A stretch of DNA of 64,000 nt from Collybia mongolica (Eukaryota > Basidiomycota > Agaricomycetes > Agaricales > Clitocybaceae): NCBI GenBank assembly GCA_013420905.1, contig JAAXNY010000010.1:2232001-2296000 (forward strand), written 5' to 3'. Within the stretch, counting starts at the first letter, position 1. Every line of letters starts with the position of its first letter. This document shows, piece by piece, positions 1 to 11,345 of this stretch. The notes under the pieces were generated by a model, which did no database searches, was not told the DNA's origin, and saw nothing but the letters and a program-made list of their open reading frames with translations. A program made the position numbers and the translations under genes.

Positions 1-3000
1 ATACAATGATGTAAACTCTTTCAAAATACTGGAAATAATTCCTGGAAATGCTAAGGTATGCATACCACATTATAAATTCTGTTGCATATGACAGAATTGA
101 TGGAGCTACAGCATGTACCCCAATTGAATACTTGAGCCCTATTCATGGATCATTACAACCTCTTTCTAAGCTTATATTTAAAGCAACTGGAATCCAATGC
201 AAATCATTAAGTAAAATAGTATAATTGATTTCAAGAACTTTGAATAGAACAGATATTCACGCTTCTTGATCTTTTACCACCACCATCCAACCATGGGAAT
301 TCGTCCCTCCTGCACTAGGTTGTCCCTAAACTACCTAACACCTCATCCCTAATTGACATCACCTTTCATCAGACCACTCTTTCAGCCTGGGCCACCATCC
401 TTTTATACCATATCCAAATTTTTAACTTATCAGAGCTGATCCTGACTATCTGCAGGGTCATCTCATCTTGCCTGTACTGGGGGCGTCACTAATCCATTCA
501 CATCCACCTCATCAACTACCAGGCCACATGAGGACACCACAACTCTAGTACTCTGCTTTGCGCAGATCCTTAGGGGGCGTCACTGCCAACATTCTTGACA
601 ATTTATTCATACTTGCTTAACCACTACATCCAAACACAAAAGGAGGAAGGGGTCTGGCCCCTGATCAGCTACTGTCCCTGCACAGAGCACACCTCTTGGG
701 GAGAATGCCAGTTAATTGACCAATGGTGGGATTTGGCAGCCTCATTTTGAGGGGAGTCATCACTTTGGGAGAGTGGTGTGGAACAGGGGGGAAAGTAATA
801 GGGGGGATTCAGGAGAGGGGGAGCAGGTTTGAGGTACAGGTCATTCATTTAGTTTGGACATTTATCTTCAACACTGGGGGGGAGTAATGGGTTTCCAGGG
901 CGCCCTGAAAATACCAGGGGGGGAGTGGAATGGGGTACCAACGTGAAGGGAGGGGACCATGCCCCGACAAGCAAAGGCAAACCTTTAAGGCGTTGGGAGG
1001 TTCAGACATGGTACAGTACAATACCGTTGGACTGCAGGTATCCTCAGTCTAGACCAGTAATATGACCTGGAGAGCAACTTAGTGTACAGCTCCACCCTGA
1101 TGGCTCATTACAGATTACTTAGTGGTAATAGGTGTTTATGCCTGCATGTAGCTGGGTCAAACCCACATGCGCTTAATATTATTATATGACAAAAAAAAAA
1201 AAAACAAGAATAGAACTGATATTTGTTAAATTAAGCCAAAAGCCAATGTCAATCACCCTTCTATGCTGGATTATGTATGGCAACTAACAAATATGGTAGG
1301 ATAATAACTATACAATGTTGGATCTGACCTTAGACTATTTGTATCCACAGTTTTGGGTTACAGTTCAACCAAGTTATGTATATATGATTGTTTATCTGCA
1401 GAGGGGAAACATGGACATAAATATAGCAATAACACAAATATGGATGTGCAAGAGTAGGTTTGTAAGATCTGGAAGACAGGAGAAATTAGGATATGACAAT
1501 AATGCATAGGGTGGTTGACTAACTGCTGGATTGGAATAGTAAAGGGCCATATCTGGAAGCAGGACTGAGGTAATATTATGAAAATTGTAAGTATAACAGG
1601 TAATAAAGCCCCAACTATTTACATAGTTTTGTTTATAAAATGGTGTAAACCAAACACTTACCAAATGATAAGAAGGCAATTGAGGACAAGAAGGACCCAG
1701 ATAAACTTTAATGCATCAAGTAGATGGTAATGGACCATTTGCAAACAAATGATGAAGTTTGAACCAAATCTAAAAGGCCTTGGCTGGGCTTTCTTTTATA
1801 TAAGTATATACCTCCTTAACAGTTGTGTTTTGACAAGCCATAGTATGGTTATTCATAATATATGCCATTTGCCAATTACAAAAAGCTATATAATATAAGT
1901 ATGGATACAGCATACTGTAGTACATATCACCACCCCACCACTCATGGTGACCATTTACTACTGTTTGTTTACCAATTGTTTAGCATTGAGATAGGTGGTG
2001 AGTAAACTAAACAGAAATGGTAAACAGTACACAAATGAAACAATTGGAGCCTTAAGAAGTAAAGAGTGATTATAAATATGATATGGGCTATATGAATGAG
2101 ATAGAAATAAAAATGGTAAGCTGAGAGTGTATGTTTTGTTTCCAGGCATGTGCAGTAGGGTGCAATAGGATACAATAGAGTAACTGGCTCCAAAGAAGTT
2201 CCAAGATAAAGACAAGGATTGGGGTGCAACTGAAATGATACAATGCAGGATTTTATAGGATATTGGGTTATATAATATGCTGGATACAGTATATAAGATT
2301 TCTCTATGAAAGTGAAGGCACTGACTAAAATTTTGAGATGTGATGTGTGATAAAAATTCTGGGATGAAGGGGGGGTCTGGGGGCAGAGCCCCCAGCAAGC
2401 CAAGGATTTGTGATGACCTATGGCCCAGTGCCACAGTGCCATGGCGTAGCCATGGGCCATAAGCTTGTCCTATACATGAAAACAGCTGGGTGTTTTGACC
2501 CTAGCTTTGCTGACCTAATATTCGCTTTGCTGACTAAAAATATGACTAATCAAAGAAAGATGACAAATATTGAACAGATGCCTGAAACAGAAGCAGGCGG
2601 CATTTGCCGTCAGACACATTGTTTAGTCATGTGACCAAAAAGCATCCAGCATCAAATTTGTAAAATGTGTGCCCTCAGGTTTCTAACTACTAGCTCATTT
2701 TGTTGCTGGAATCTGGAAGTAGTGTCATTCTTCTTTCTCCCCTCTCATAGAACATTCTGGAAAGGCCAAATCAATTAAACAAAATTTCATGGCCATAGCC
2801 TGTTGATTACAAAATACTTATCAAAGCATGCATAATAGTTTTGAGGCTCAGTTGAGGTAAATATATAAGATTGTGTGCAATCTAGAGAGTGCCTTGATTG
2901 TAGGCAGGAACATATCACCTGTATTTGTTGTGAGACTAATTACCATCTCATTTACAAAACCAAAAGCCATAATCATGAGTCATCATCTATGTATTCTTGC

Positions 3001-3097
3001 CACAGTAAAAATAAGAATGAAGCAGGTGAATCTCTTCTGAAATACCAAGGTAATTTGTTGTAAATTAATTTCAATTTTACAGTTGTTCCTTAGAGTG
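1..3097. other. AT-rich non-coding repeat-like region
   Basis: No reading frame here resembles a protein I recognise, and no intron-compatible gene model could be assembled on either strand. The sequence is AT-rich compared with the genes from 3.7 kb onward. It carries G-runs at 786-930, a 12-bp perfect palindrome (CAGGGCGCCCTG, about 895-906), a 14-A run near 1190-1204 and strong hairpins near 2.4 kb (listed separately). I read it as degraded transposon-derived DNA, but no terminal repeat, primer-binding site or reverse-transcriptase motif was found, so the class is unknown. Confidence 0.5.
2377..2461. repeat. Cluster of perfect hairpins
   Basis: Two structures are visible. The first is CTGGGGGC-AGA-GCCCCCAG at 2377-2395, an 8-bp stem with a 3-base loop. 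The second is a nested pair: an outer stem TATGGCCCA (2419-2427) with TGGGCCATA (2453-2461), and an overlapping inner hairpin CCATGGC-GTA-GCCATGG (2439-2455). The GC-rich stems stand out in AT-rich surroundings. Such hairpins are common near the ends of fungal transposable elements, but no element boundary could be fixed. Confidence 0.7.
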
Positions 3098-3523
3098 GTA
3101 TGAGGCCCCTGGAAGCTCCCCTATATGTTTGGAAAAGTTTTTCTCCAGAATGGGCCTCAAATCCACAATATTTTGTGCCTCAAATCCACTATATGGACCA
3201 GGGCTTATGTTATAAAACATAAAACATATGGAAAAAAGAACATGACAATTCTTGCCATACTGGGGCCAAGTTTTTTTTAGTGCTTCTTGAGGATTGTGAA
3301 TCTGGACTCTGGCTCTTCTCAAGCTGAAACAGATCAAATGAACCAGTGACCCATTACTTGAAAAAATCCTCAAGGAAGGTCTGAAATCTGCTATATTTAG
3401 GCCAAGGATTTTGCCAGAATCACTCAGATCCACTATTTTGGGCTGGAAAAATCATCATTTTGGGAGTCTCAAATCCAGCAAAGTTTTCCAAACATATAGG
3501 TGAGCTTCTGGGGGCCTGTGGTA
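3098..3523. mobile_element. MITE-like inverted-repeat element
   Basis: The left arm (about 3098-3143) and right arm (about 3477-3523) are imperfect inverted copies of each other over roughly 45 bp, sharing the core CCTATATGTTTGGAAAA read inward on opposite strands. The symmetry also shows in translation: both arms, read outward, encode FSKHIGEL followed by P/L-GA. The interior of about 330 bp has no plausible gene. Length, terminal inverted repeats and lack of coding fit a miniature inverted-repeat transposable element or foldback element. A target-site duplication could not be established. Confidence 0.6.
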
Positions 3524-3647
3524 TGGGGAAAAAAAATCAATGGCATTTGTGGCCAACTGCAATCCACACTCCAGTGACCATATATCTGGAACTCCCTTTA
3601 TATATTTGTGTAAATATTATTTGTCCTCAGAATGGACGAGCCACCCC

Positions 3648-3666
3648 CCCGTGCCGAAGGCACGGG
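3648..3666. repeat. Perfect 8-bp GC hairpin at repeat/gene boundary
   Basis: CCCGTGCC-GAA-GGCACGGG is a perfect stem with a 3-base loop, preceded by a run of C. It lies where the AT-rich repeat DNA ends and gene DNA begins, 68 bp before the first predicted start codon. It could be a transposon terminal hairpin; no CTRR Helitron end follows it directly. Confidence 0.7.
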
Positions 3667-3733
3667 TAGTAAGCTTGTAGAAATAATGAAATGTCGCACA
3701 AACACGTCAAAAAATAGCGATCGCTGCTGATCT

Positions 3734-4380
3734 ATGCCACCCAACCAACCGGAGTACGCTCCACCTGTACTTCGCGCCCCATCTCCAGCTAGCTCTGTCG
3801 GAACCTCCTACGGCGCTGACCAGACCTCATTCTCTGATTCCGAACATCAACTTAGCCAGGCCGCCTTTGAGAGAAAATGGGAAGAACGAATCGGATTGGG
3901 TAATCCCAGCCTTGAGGAGGAAACTGCGAACTTGGGTCCTTTGCTAGAGCGTCCAATCGCAGGTTCTCCTGAGGAGAAGGGTGAGCTCCTGTGGCAGGAT
4001 AACTAACAGCATCTCATCCCATTCCTGTGCAATTAGAGCGATTCGAGGAAATCTTGGCCTCTCTTCGTCACGAAGTACAGGAGCTGGAAGATAATGAGTT
4101 ATTTGAACAAACTCTCCTTCGTGGCTCTCAGGTTGCTTTGGAGCAGCAGCCGAGCACCAACGACATCGACGCTCTCATGCGCAGCATGATGGTGGCACCC
4201 TCGATGATAAAGCAGGCACATCAACGACCATCCTGGAGCACAGACACGGAGACCACAACTAGGCCCCGGGCATTAAACGGCAACGGCTCGCAATACGACC
4301 CTCCTACCGATATTTCGTTTCCAAGTAGTGGAGTGAAAGCTGGGAAACGAAGTCGCAATGGGACCAGTCGGAACCCTTAA
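3734..4380 (+). CDS. Hypothetical small coiled-coil protein (196 aa)
   Basis: Two exons, 3734-3980 and 4037-4380, join in phase across a 56-bp intron with a GTGAGC donor, a TAACTAAC branch-like motif and an AATTAG acceptor. The protein starts at the first ATG after the repeat region. The N-terminal half is Pro/Ser/Glu-rich and disordered-looking. Residues about 83-115 are rich in Glu, Leu and Arg with heptad-like spacing (FEEILASLRHEVQELED) and probably form a coiled coil. The C-terminus is polar and basic. There is no signal peptide or membrane segment. I do not recognise the family. The gene is convergent with the BTB gene, 130 bp away. The clean splice argues that it is real. Confidence 0.6.
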
Positions 4381-4510
4381 ACCTCCTGGTCTGTATCGAC
4401 GATCCTGACTTTCATCATGAAACCCATTAATACACAACGAACTAGTACACAATACAGAGCGAGCCTCTTTTCGCTTACACAAAAATTACAATAATTAGAA
4501 CTCATCGGCC

Positions 4511-5966
4511 TCATTCGTCCGTACCAGATTCCGAGAAGAAATCCGGAAGTGCATCTTCCACGGTCTTGATAACCTCTAGGATACTCCTTCTGGCAGCCAT
4601 CCTACAATCATGGTGCATGTATGTGGCACTTCCCCATCGATCATAGTCCTTTTGTACCTGCTTCAGTCTTCCCAACACATCAGCAAGTCCCAAAGAGAGC
4701 ACAGCATCAGTTCTCGTCTTTTCCTTCCAAAACTCTAGCCAGCTCTGTGTACATCCATGTTGATGCCAAGTCGCTCCACATGAAATTGCGTGCTCAAAGT
4801 GTGGTGGTGTCATGCGTAGGCGCTCCCACGTACCAGTCAGACGATAATATCCGGCCAGCAGGCGGAGTTGCTGGGATTGAGTGATAACCAGGCGTCCGTC
4901 CTCGTCAAGCTCTCCTGCCTGGTCTCCTGTTGTATCGCCATCACTATTATTCTCACCTTGCGGGTGTGATGGGGGGTTCAATAGAGTATCGACCTTTGTG
5001 CGTTTAACAACAATAGCCTTTTGCATCACTTCTAGATATGCGGGACCTTTCAACGCCCGAAGGCCAAGCTCGTCCGCGAGAGTCATGGCAAGATAAGCAT
5101 ATCGAAGCGACGAGCCCATAAGCTGCCTCAGTATGCCTATCATGGTATTCAGAAGGGGCTCGTGGTTGCAGAGCTGGGCCAGCTGGACAAGTTTGGTGAG
5201 CTGTTCCAGCGTCTCTGCTTTTGGGGCACGATCCTTGAACTTGGATTCGGTGGATACAGTACCCGTGGGTGTGAACGTATAGATTATGGACGAAGTCATG
5301 CCGGCTAGAATTGGCGAAGGTTTACGATTGACGTAGTCTTGAATAGCATCCAAAGCCCATGTTTCGACACTTTTGAAAGAATATTTGTTTCCGATGCGCG
5401 CGATGTCAATGAGTTGAATCAGGTTTGCGTTGGGAGATGTTACTACTCGGAGCTCGGACGGACTAATTGTTAATTAAATCTCGCTAAATAAGGGACTGAA
5501 CGGGCGTTGTGCTCACAGTGCGTATAAGGCCCAAAGAAAGTGTCGAAACTCCGAGACTGTATCTCCAGTCAAAACAATCGGGTTGCTGTCACTTTGTCCC
5601 TCTACATCGTTTCCCCCTTGAGGCAAGGAAAACATCGGGCCAAATGTGGACGTGTCCCTGCTGAGAATTGTCCTGTGAACCTGTGGAGAGTATCAATATG
5701 GTACCTCCCCGAGTCAGATTGGCTGGTCATACGTTGAATAGCGTATCCTCTACCAACAAAATGCAACTCCCATCCTCAAAATAGTATGTCGCGTCTCGCT
5801 TGTATGTGCCCCGGAGACCCAGCAACGTCGTCTCCGCTTTCTTCTGGCGACCATGATTGGAGGAACAGCCAGAATTCCGTCGCTTTCTCTCATCCAACTC
5901 AGCAGCAGATCCATCGGACTCTACAACCAGCTCGACCGTTGCAGAACCAGCCGAAATATCTGACAT
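4511..5966 (-). CDS. BTB/POZ domain protein (449 aa)
   Basis: Three exons (5966-5733, 5680-5517, 5462-4511) join in phase and total 450 codons. After a hydrophilic, basic N-terminus of about 55 residues comes the Agaricomycete-type BTB core: YYFEDGSCILLVEDTLFNVH, then ILSRDTSTFGPMFSLPQGG, then PIVLTGDTVSEFRHFLWALY. A long alpha-helical C-terminal region follows, including NKYSFKSVETWALDAI, as usual in the large mushroom BTB family. BTB domains mediate dimerisation and often recruit substrates to Cul3 ubiquitin ligases; the substrate here is unknown. Both introns are 52-55 bp. A divergent relative lies at 25.7 kb. Confidence 0.85.
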
Positions 5967-6113
5967 GTGTGGATGATGAGTCAGAATAGGTATAGCGTCG
6001 GAGTGTTTGTCGGCTGTCGTCGACTTGGAAGTTGGAGCCAGATGCTAAGCGATAATTACGACTGTCAGTCAAGGTTCATACACATGTTCATACACCAAGG
6101 CTCCATGGACTCT

Positions 6114-6120
6114 TATAAAT
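6114..6120 (+). promoter_or_regulatory. Candidate TATA box of aldo/keto reductase A
   Basis: TATAAAT lies 41 bp upstream of the ATG at 6161. The short spacing would give a very short leader. Assigned by sequence and position only. Confidence 0.35.
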
Positions 6121-6160
6121 TGCCTGGGGTTGCTTCATAACCCACTTGAACCCCCATACA

Positions 6161-7481
6161 ATGCCATTTGGGAATATCAAATTAAACGACGGAAACGAGG
6201 TTGGTCTAGGTTTTTCAGCAGGATATTCGTCCAAAGGACAAACATTCATCTATTCCTCGGGGTCAGATTCCTGCCATCGCCTTTGGGACGGGAACAGCGC
6301 ACTTTGGCAAGGATGCAACGGATTATGTCGCTCAAGCTTTGGAGGTCGGGTTCTCGCACATTGATACCGCACAATGTTAGTCCAGCCATAATGGGAGTCA
6401 AACAAACTAAGGAGATCTTTTCCAGTCTATAACAATGAGGATAGTGTAGGGACGGCCATTAGGGAAAGTGGTCTGGCCCGTTCTGAGCTGTATATCACGA
6501 CCAAGTATGCCTCTGATCCAATTCAGCAGTCTATCAGGTCCAGTCTTGCAAAGGTATGTTTATCTCCCAATTTAGCTCCTTGTCCCTGACCACCGCGTCC
6601 ACTAGCTTGGACTTAAATACGTGGATTTATACCTCATCCACTTCCCTGAGGCCGTAGGGTCTGACTTCGAGGGTGCTTGGCGAGAGTTTGAGAAGATCCA
6701 GAAGGACGGTCTTGCGAAGTATGCTATCATATCGTCAATTTCAAGCAACACGACTGAGTGCATCCAGGAGTATTGGTGTCAGCAATTATGATCTGGAACA
6801 GCTACAAGCTATCATGAAGGTTGCCCGAATCCCACCTGCGGTCAACCAGGTGCATTGTTCGTCGCCCTCCCATAGACAAGGCATAACACAATCGAACAGA
6901 TCAGCTTGAATCCCTACAATTATGCAAAGAACAAGTCACTGCTCGAATATTCGCACAAGCACGGCATCGTTACCGAAGCTTACAGTAGCCTTGCGTGGGT
7001 ACCTAACTGATCACCCACGTTTTTCCCTAACGTCAGACAGCCCAATCACCAAGTATCCAGGGGGCCCAGTCCATATTCCTGTGAATGCTGCCGCCAAGCG
7101 TCGGGGTGCGACTCCAGACCAGATCATCATGGCCTGGGTTCGAGCCAAAGGAGCTGTCATTGTCACGCAAGTAGTATATTCTACTTGGCTGCACTTCATA
7201 AACATTATCTGTTGCAGTACAAGTTCCAAGAAGGCCCGCTTGCATGAGTACCTTGCTGTTGCCGATATCGGTATGCCACTTCTATTTGTATCCGATAAGT
7301 GATTTATTCCCCCCTTCAAGATCCACTGACGGAGAGTGAAATTGCGGCGATAGATGAAGCTGGCGCGAACGGGCCTCCCACGTCGACGTTCATGAAAACC
7401 GTGGCCCGACGTGTTACCTTGTGTATTTTGGGCTTTTGCCTCTATCAACTGTTCCATTTTGCGAATCACCGACTCCTGTGA
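6161..7481 (+). CDS. Aldo/keto reductase A, C-terminally membrane-anchored (301 aa)
   Basis: Nine exons (6161-6199, 6267-6375, 6426-6553, 6606-6718, 6768-6849, 6900-6994, 7041-7166, 7218-7270, 7321-7481) give 302 codons. The AKR tetrad is visible: Asp46 and Tyr51 in HIDTAQFYNNE, Lys76 in ITTKYA and His104 in YLIHFPE, so NAD(P)H-dependent carbonyl reduction is likely. The substrate is unknown. After the barrel comes a basic stretch (TVARR), then a hydrophobic segment of about 16 residues (TLCILGFCLYQLFHFA), consistent with a tail anchor. Intron 7 (7167-7217) has a GC donor (GCAAGT) where copies B and C have GT. First of three tandem paralogues with identical intron positions. The family's usual IELHP motif is ISLNP here. 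Confidence 0.88.
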
Positions 7482-8003
7482 CGTTGCTCCCAGGACACAC
7501 ACATGGAAGTATCAAATGTATTATTAATTTACTCTCCTTGCTTTTCTTAGCCAGCAGTATGCTTTTTACTTGCGTCATGATTGATTAGCCTGATACATGC
7601 GCAATGTCGGGGTCAATGATGAGAACGATACTACTTTCCTAGTGGAGTGCGTACCTCGCTTCCATGATGTTTACTAAATCTTGTTTCTTTCTTACTCTTT
7701 GTTATTAGTTGTCATAATTGTCATAGAATTTGGTTGTTTAGAAATGGGTTCATGATACTTTGCGTACGGGCGAAATCATGGCCCCGGAACGTTAACGTAT
7801 ACGTATATATGTATGACTGCCAGGATGCTTGGAGCCTTACTCAGTGCGCATCAGGTAACCCGGATACTTAGCGTCGGACGTCGACTCGGAAGCAACAATC
7901 GCTATTAGTATTACGTACAGCCTGAGGCCTGGGGCTATTGTTAGATTTTACGTTCTTGGGAACGAGTCGAAGCAGTCGTTCCCACAACTCAGACTGTCCT
8001 ACA
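7482..8003. other. Intergenic spacer between reductases A and B
   Basis: I see no coding potential. The stretch contains the 3' end of copy A and the presumed promoter of copy B, with no clear TATA box or repeat. Confidence 0.4.
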
Positions 8004-9356
8004 ATGCCGTTCGAAAATGTCAAGCTGAACGACGGGAACGAAGTCAGTGCTCCCGTAGACCACCCTACCTTTGCATGGTGCTCACCATACTTACTGGTTC
8101 AGATCCCAGCCATAGCGTTTGGGACAGGCTCAGTGCACAAACGCCAGGATGCCACGGAATATGTTATTCAAGCCCTGGAAGCAGGTTTCTCTCACATTGA
8201 TACCGCTCAAGGTCAGTTCAGCTATATGTCGAGCCAAACGAATTAAGGAGGTCTTTGGCAGTGTATAACAACGAGGACAGTGTAGGGAGAGCTATTAGAG
8301 AGACTGGCCTGGCCCGTTCTGAGCTATACATTACAACCAAGTATGATTATAATCCAATCCAGCAGGCGGTCAGGTCCAGCCTTGCAAAGGCAAGTTTTTT
8401 GAGTAGCTTAGCCCCTCATGTCTGACAACAGTTGTAGCTCGGACTCAAATACGTGGATTTATATCTCATACACTTCCCCGGGGCTGTAGGAACTGAATTT
8501 GAGGAAGCCTGGAAAGAGTTCGAGCGGATCAAGGAGGACGGCCTTGCGAAGTAAGTCGTTTTAACCTTCATCTCGTGGCATATGTCCAAGTCATATCTAG
8601 GAGCATTGGCGTCAGTAATTACAATCTGGAGCAGCTACAGGCCATTATGAAGATTGCCCGAATCCCACCCGCGGTCAATCAGGTCTGTCTACCCTACCTG
8701 ATCTCAAACAAGGCATGACAGAACCCCACAGATCAACTTAAACCCCTACAACTATGCAAAGAACAAAGCGCTGCTCGAATATTCGCACAAGCATGGCACA
8801 ATTATTGAAGCCTACCGTAGCCTTGCGTGGGTACCTAGTTAATAGCCCAGGAGCCGACCTGACGGGTAACCAGTCCAATCACCAAATATCCGGGAGGCCC
8901 AGTCGACGTTCCTGTGCACGCCGCTGCCAAACGTCGAGGCGCGACTCCAGGTCAGATCATTCTGGCCTGGGTTCGAGCCAAAGGGGCCGTCATTGTCACG
9001 TAAGTGGTTACATCCGGCTTGTCTCCCTTTTATAAAAGCCTTATACGTTGCAGTACAAGTTCCAAAGAGGCTCGCCTGCATGAATATCTTGCTGCTGCTG
9101 ATATAGGTGCGCCTCTCCTATTTAAGTATTCTTTGAGTTTAGCCTAATCACATCCCTGGTACAAGAACCCCTGACAGAGAGTGAAATCAGAGCTATCGAT
9201 GAAGCTGGCGCGAAGGGCCCCTTGGGGTCTACAACCTTACAATTCATGGCGAAACGAATTGCCTTTTGCATCTTATGCTTTGCCCTTTACGAATTGTACC
9301 AGTTCACTAGCTGTGGACTCATATGGAAGGCCAACAGCAGTGACTCATTGCGGTAG
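8004..9356 (+). CDS. Aldo/keto reductase B, C-terminally membrane-anchored (311 aa)
   Basis: Nine exons (8004-8042, 8103-8211, 8262-8389, 8438-8550, 8601-8682, 8732-8826, 8874-8999, 9054-9106, 9166-9356) give 312 codons. Exons 1-8 match copy A in length base for base, so the copies arose by tandem duplication. The tetrad is kept (HIDTAQVYNNE, ITTKYD, YLIHFPG). The C-terminus has a hydrophobic segment ([16 protein letters not shown]) and then a longer polar tail than A. Intron 3 (8390-8437) uses a GC donor (GCAAGT), while A and C use GT at that site. The canonical IELHP substrate-pocket motif is INLNP. Function is NAD(P)H-dependent carbonyl reduction by family; the membrane and substrate are unknown. 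Confidence 0.88.
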
Positions 9357-9576
9357 TATCGATGTACTGTTAATTGGTTCTCGCTTCCTTGCTTTTTCTA
9401 GAATGAACCATAGTCAACGTGATCAGCATGTGATCTTTTTGCCTTAAGTGCCAGATGGGTCAGTGTCGCCTTTCAATTTCTGATGGATGTGTCTAGAGGG
9501 GCTGGGAAACTAGTGGTGCAATTGCTTCCCTAGCTTTCCCGCTGTGCATAAAATTTGCATCGGAATCACAACAACT

Positions 9577-11013
9577 ATGCCATTCGAGAATATCAAATTA
9601 AATGATGGGAACGAGGCTAGTTCTTTGGCGGAACACTTATCCTTGAAAGCATTCATCATAATCGATCATCCAGATACCATCCATTGCATTTGGAACAGGT
9701 ACAGCTCGCAAAGACCAGGATGCTACGAAGTATGTCGCTCAAGCGTTGGAGGCCGGTTTCTCCCATATTGACACTGCACAAAGTAAGGCCGTTTGTACTT
9801 GGAGAGAATCAAGCTAAAGAGGCTTTGTAGTATATCACAACGAGAACACTGTGGGGATAGCAATCCAAGAGAGCGGCCTGCCTCGTTCTGCGCTGTATGT
9901 CACAACTAAATATAGCACAGATCCTATCAAGGCCAGTCTCACAAGGGTATGTTTTTTCCGTTCCATCTACCCTCAACGTTCCCACATGCGTTCCGTCACC
10001 TCTATACTGAGTCGAGCTGGATATCATCCACCCCAGTTATTATTCAGATTCCTACCCATCTATTTTTCATGGGTTAAGAGATTTGATTATCATGTCATAG
10101 ACCTCGTCGAAAGAGATCTATATATTAAACATCCTACCAAATCCTTGAACACATGTGGGAGCATGAGCCATAGACCTGACCCGGATTTATACTCTCAACT
10201 TTAGCTTGGACTCAACTATGTGGATTTATATCTTATACACCACCCCATGTTTGTGGAGCCTGACTTCAAGAATGCTTGGAAAGAGCTCGAGAGGATCAAG
10301 GAAGAAGGTTTTGCGAAGTACATTGTTTCACCATCTCATGGAAAGTGACTTAATAGTATTTAGGAGCATTGGTGTCAGCAATTTTAACCTGGAACAGCTG
10401 CAGGCCATTGTAAAAATTTCGAGGATCCCACCCGCAGTCAACCAGGTATCTTGCATTAGTTATTTTTATCTGTAATGTGGATGACGAGCGGCATGGTCTG
10501 CAGATTGAGCTCCATCCGTACAACTATGCTAAAAAAAAGGCATTGCTTGAATATTCCGCCAAGCGTGGAATAGCGATCGAAGCATTTAGCAGCCTTGCGT
10601 AAGTATGAAGCATGAAATTTCTAATGGTTGAATCCTAGCTCAGCGTGATCAGGTCCATCACTAAATATCCAGGTGGCCCAGTCGATGTTCCTGTTAATAC
10701 TGCCGCAAGGCGTCGAGGTGTTACACCGAATCAGATCATCATGGCTTGGGTTCGAACTAAAGGAGTCGTCATCGTTACGTGAGTGGTAACATCCAGCATA
10801 AATATTTTGTACCACCCTTTTTTTTTGTAGGACCAGTTCCAGCAAAAATCGCTTGTATGAATACCTTGCCGTCGCCGATATCGGTACGCCTATCTTTATT
10901 TTTCCCAATACCCTTTTTTTCATATAGTCCATTTCTTCCATTGAGATCCACTAACGGCAGGAGAAATCAAGGCCATCGACGAGGCAGGTGCGAAGGGTCC
11001 ACCCACCAAGTGA
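9577..11013 (+). CDS. Aldo/keto reductase C, truncated C-terminus (266 aa)
   Basis: Nine exons (9577-9615, 9674-9782, 9831-9946, 10205-10317, 10364-10445, 10504-10598, 10653-10778, 10831-10883, 10946-11013) give 267 codons. The tetrad is intact (HIDTAQIYHNE, VTTKYS, YLIHHPM), and unlike A and B it keeps the canonical IELHP. Exon 3 has lost 12 bp in frame after DPI. Intron 3 is 258 bp, five times the others. Intron 1 appears to use a GC donor (GCTAGT). The frame stops at TGA 11011-11013 just after GAKGPPTK, so the hydrophobic tail of A and B is missing. A GTGAGT donor at 11010 and an acceptor ending at 11071 would instead add a few residues and end at 11096, still with no anchor. Probably a soluble paralogue, possibly decaying. 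Confidence 0.78.
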
Positions 11014-11139
11014 GTAGACAGTTCACCTTGGACTTTGGCGTCTGCGAATTGGTGACGTCTACACTGCGTAGATTCGATAAGTCTGTAAACAAATGATATC
11101 CTGATGTGTAACACTTCCAATCCATATGCCATCCGGCAG

Positions 11140-11345
11140 ACGCGTCTGAAAGGTGCCGGTGGCGAGGAATGGAGCTCAGTCTGCAGATTCTCAGCAAAAA
11201 CTATGAAACGTCCGATCTTCCATCCCCAAATGTACGAGCGCCCGTCACGGCAGTTGCTGACTGAGAAAGATATCAACAAGCCCAGGCCGAGACGCGTCCA
11301 TACATGCAAATAACACGCTCTGTTGATTAACGCGACGCGACGCGT
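11140..11345 (+). promoter_or_regulatory. MluI cell-cycle boxes upstream of RNR1
   Basis: Three exact ACGCGT hexamers lie at 11140-11145, 11292-11297 and 11340-11345, the last inside a CGCGACGCGACGCGT run. ACGCGT is the MCB element bound by the MBF (Mbp1/Swi6) complex, which drives G1/S transcription of RNR genes in yeasts. Position upstream of the RNR1 start (11652) supports the same control here. Site identity is seen; factor binding is inferred. Confidence 0.6.

Noticed and set aside
1130..1210. Possible SINE: GGGTCAAACCC hairpin followed by AT-rich sequence and a 14-A run
   Set aside because: No A and B box pair at tRNA spacing could be read and no target-site duplication was seen.
1958..2460. 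Minus-strand frames of 158 and 163 codons
   Set aside because: Two overlapping frames in repeat DNA with low-complexity hydrophobic translation and no homology that I recognise.
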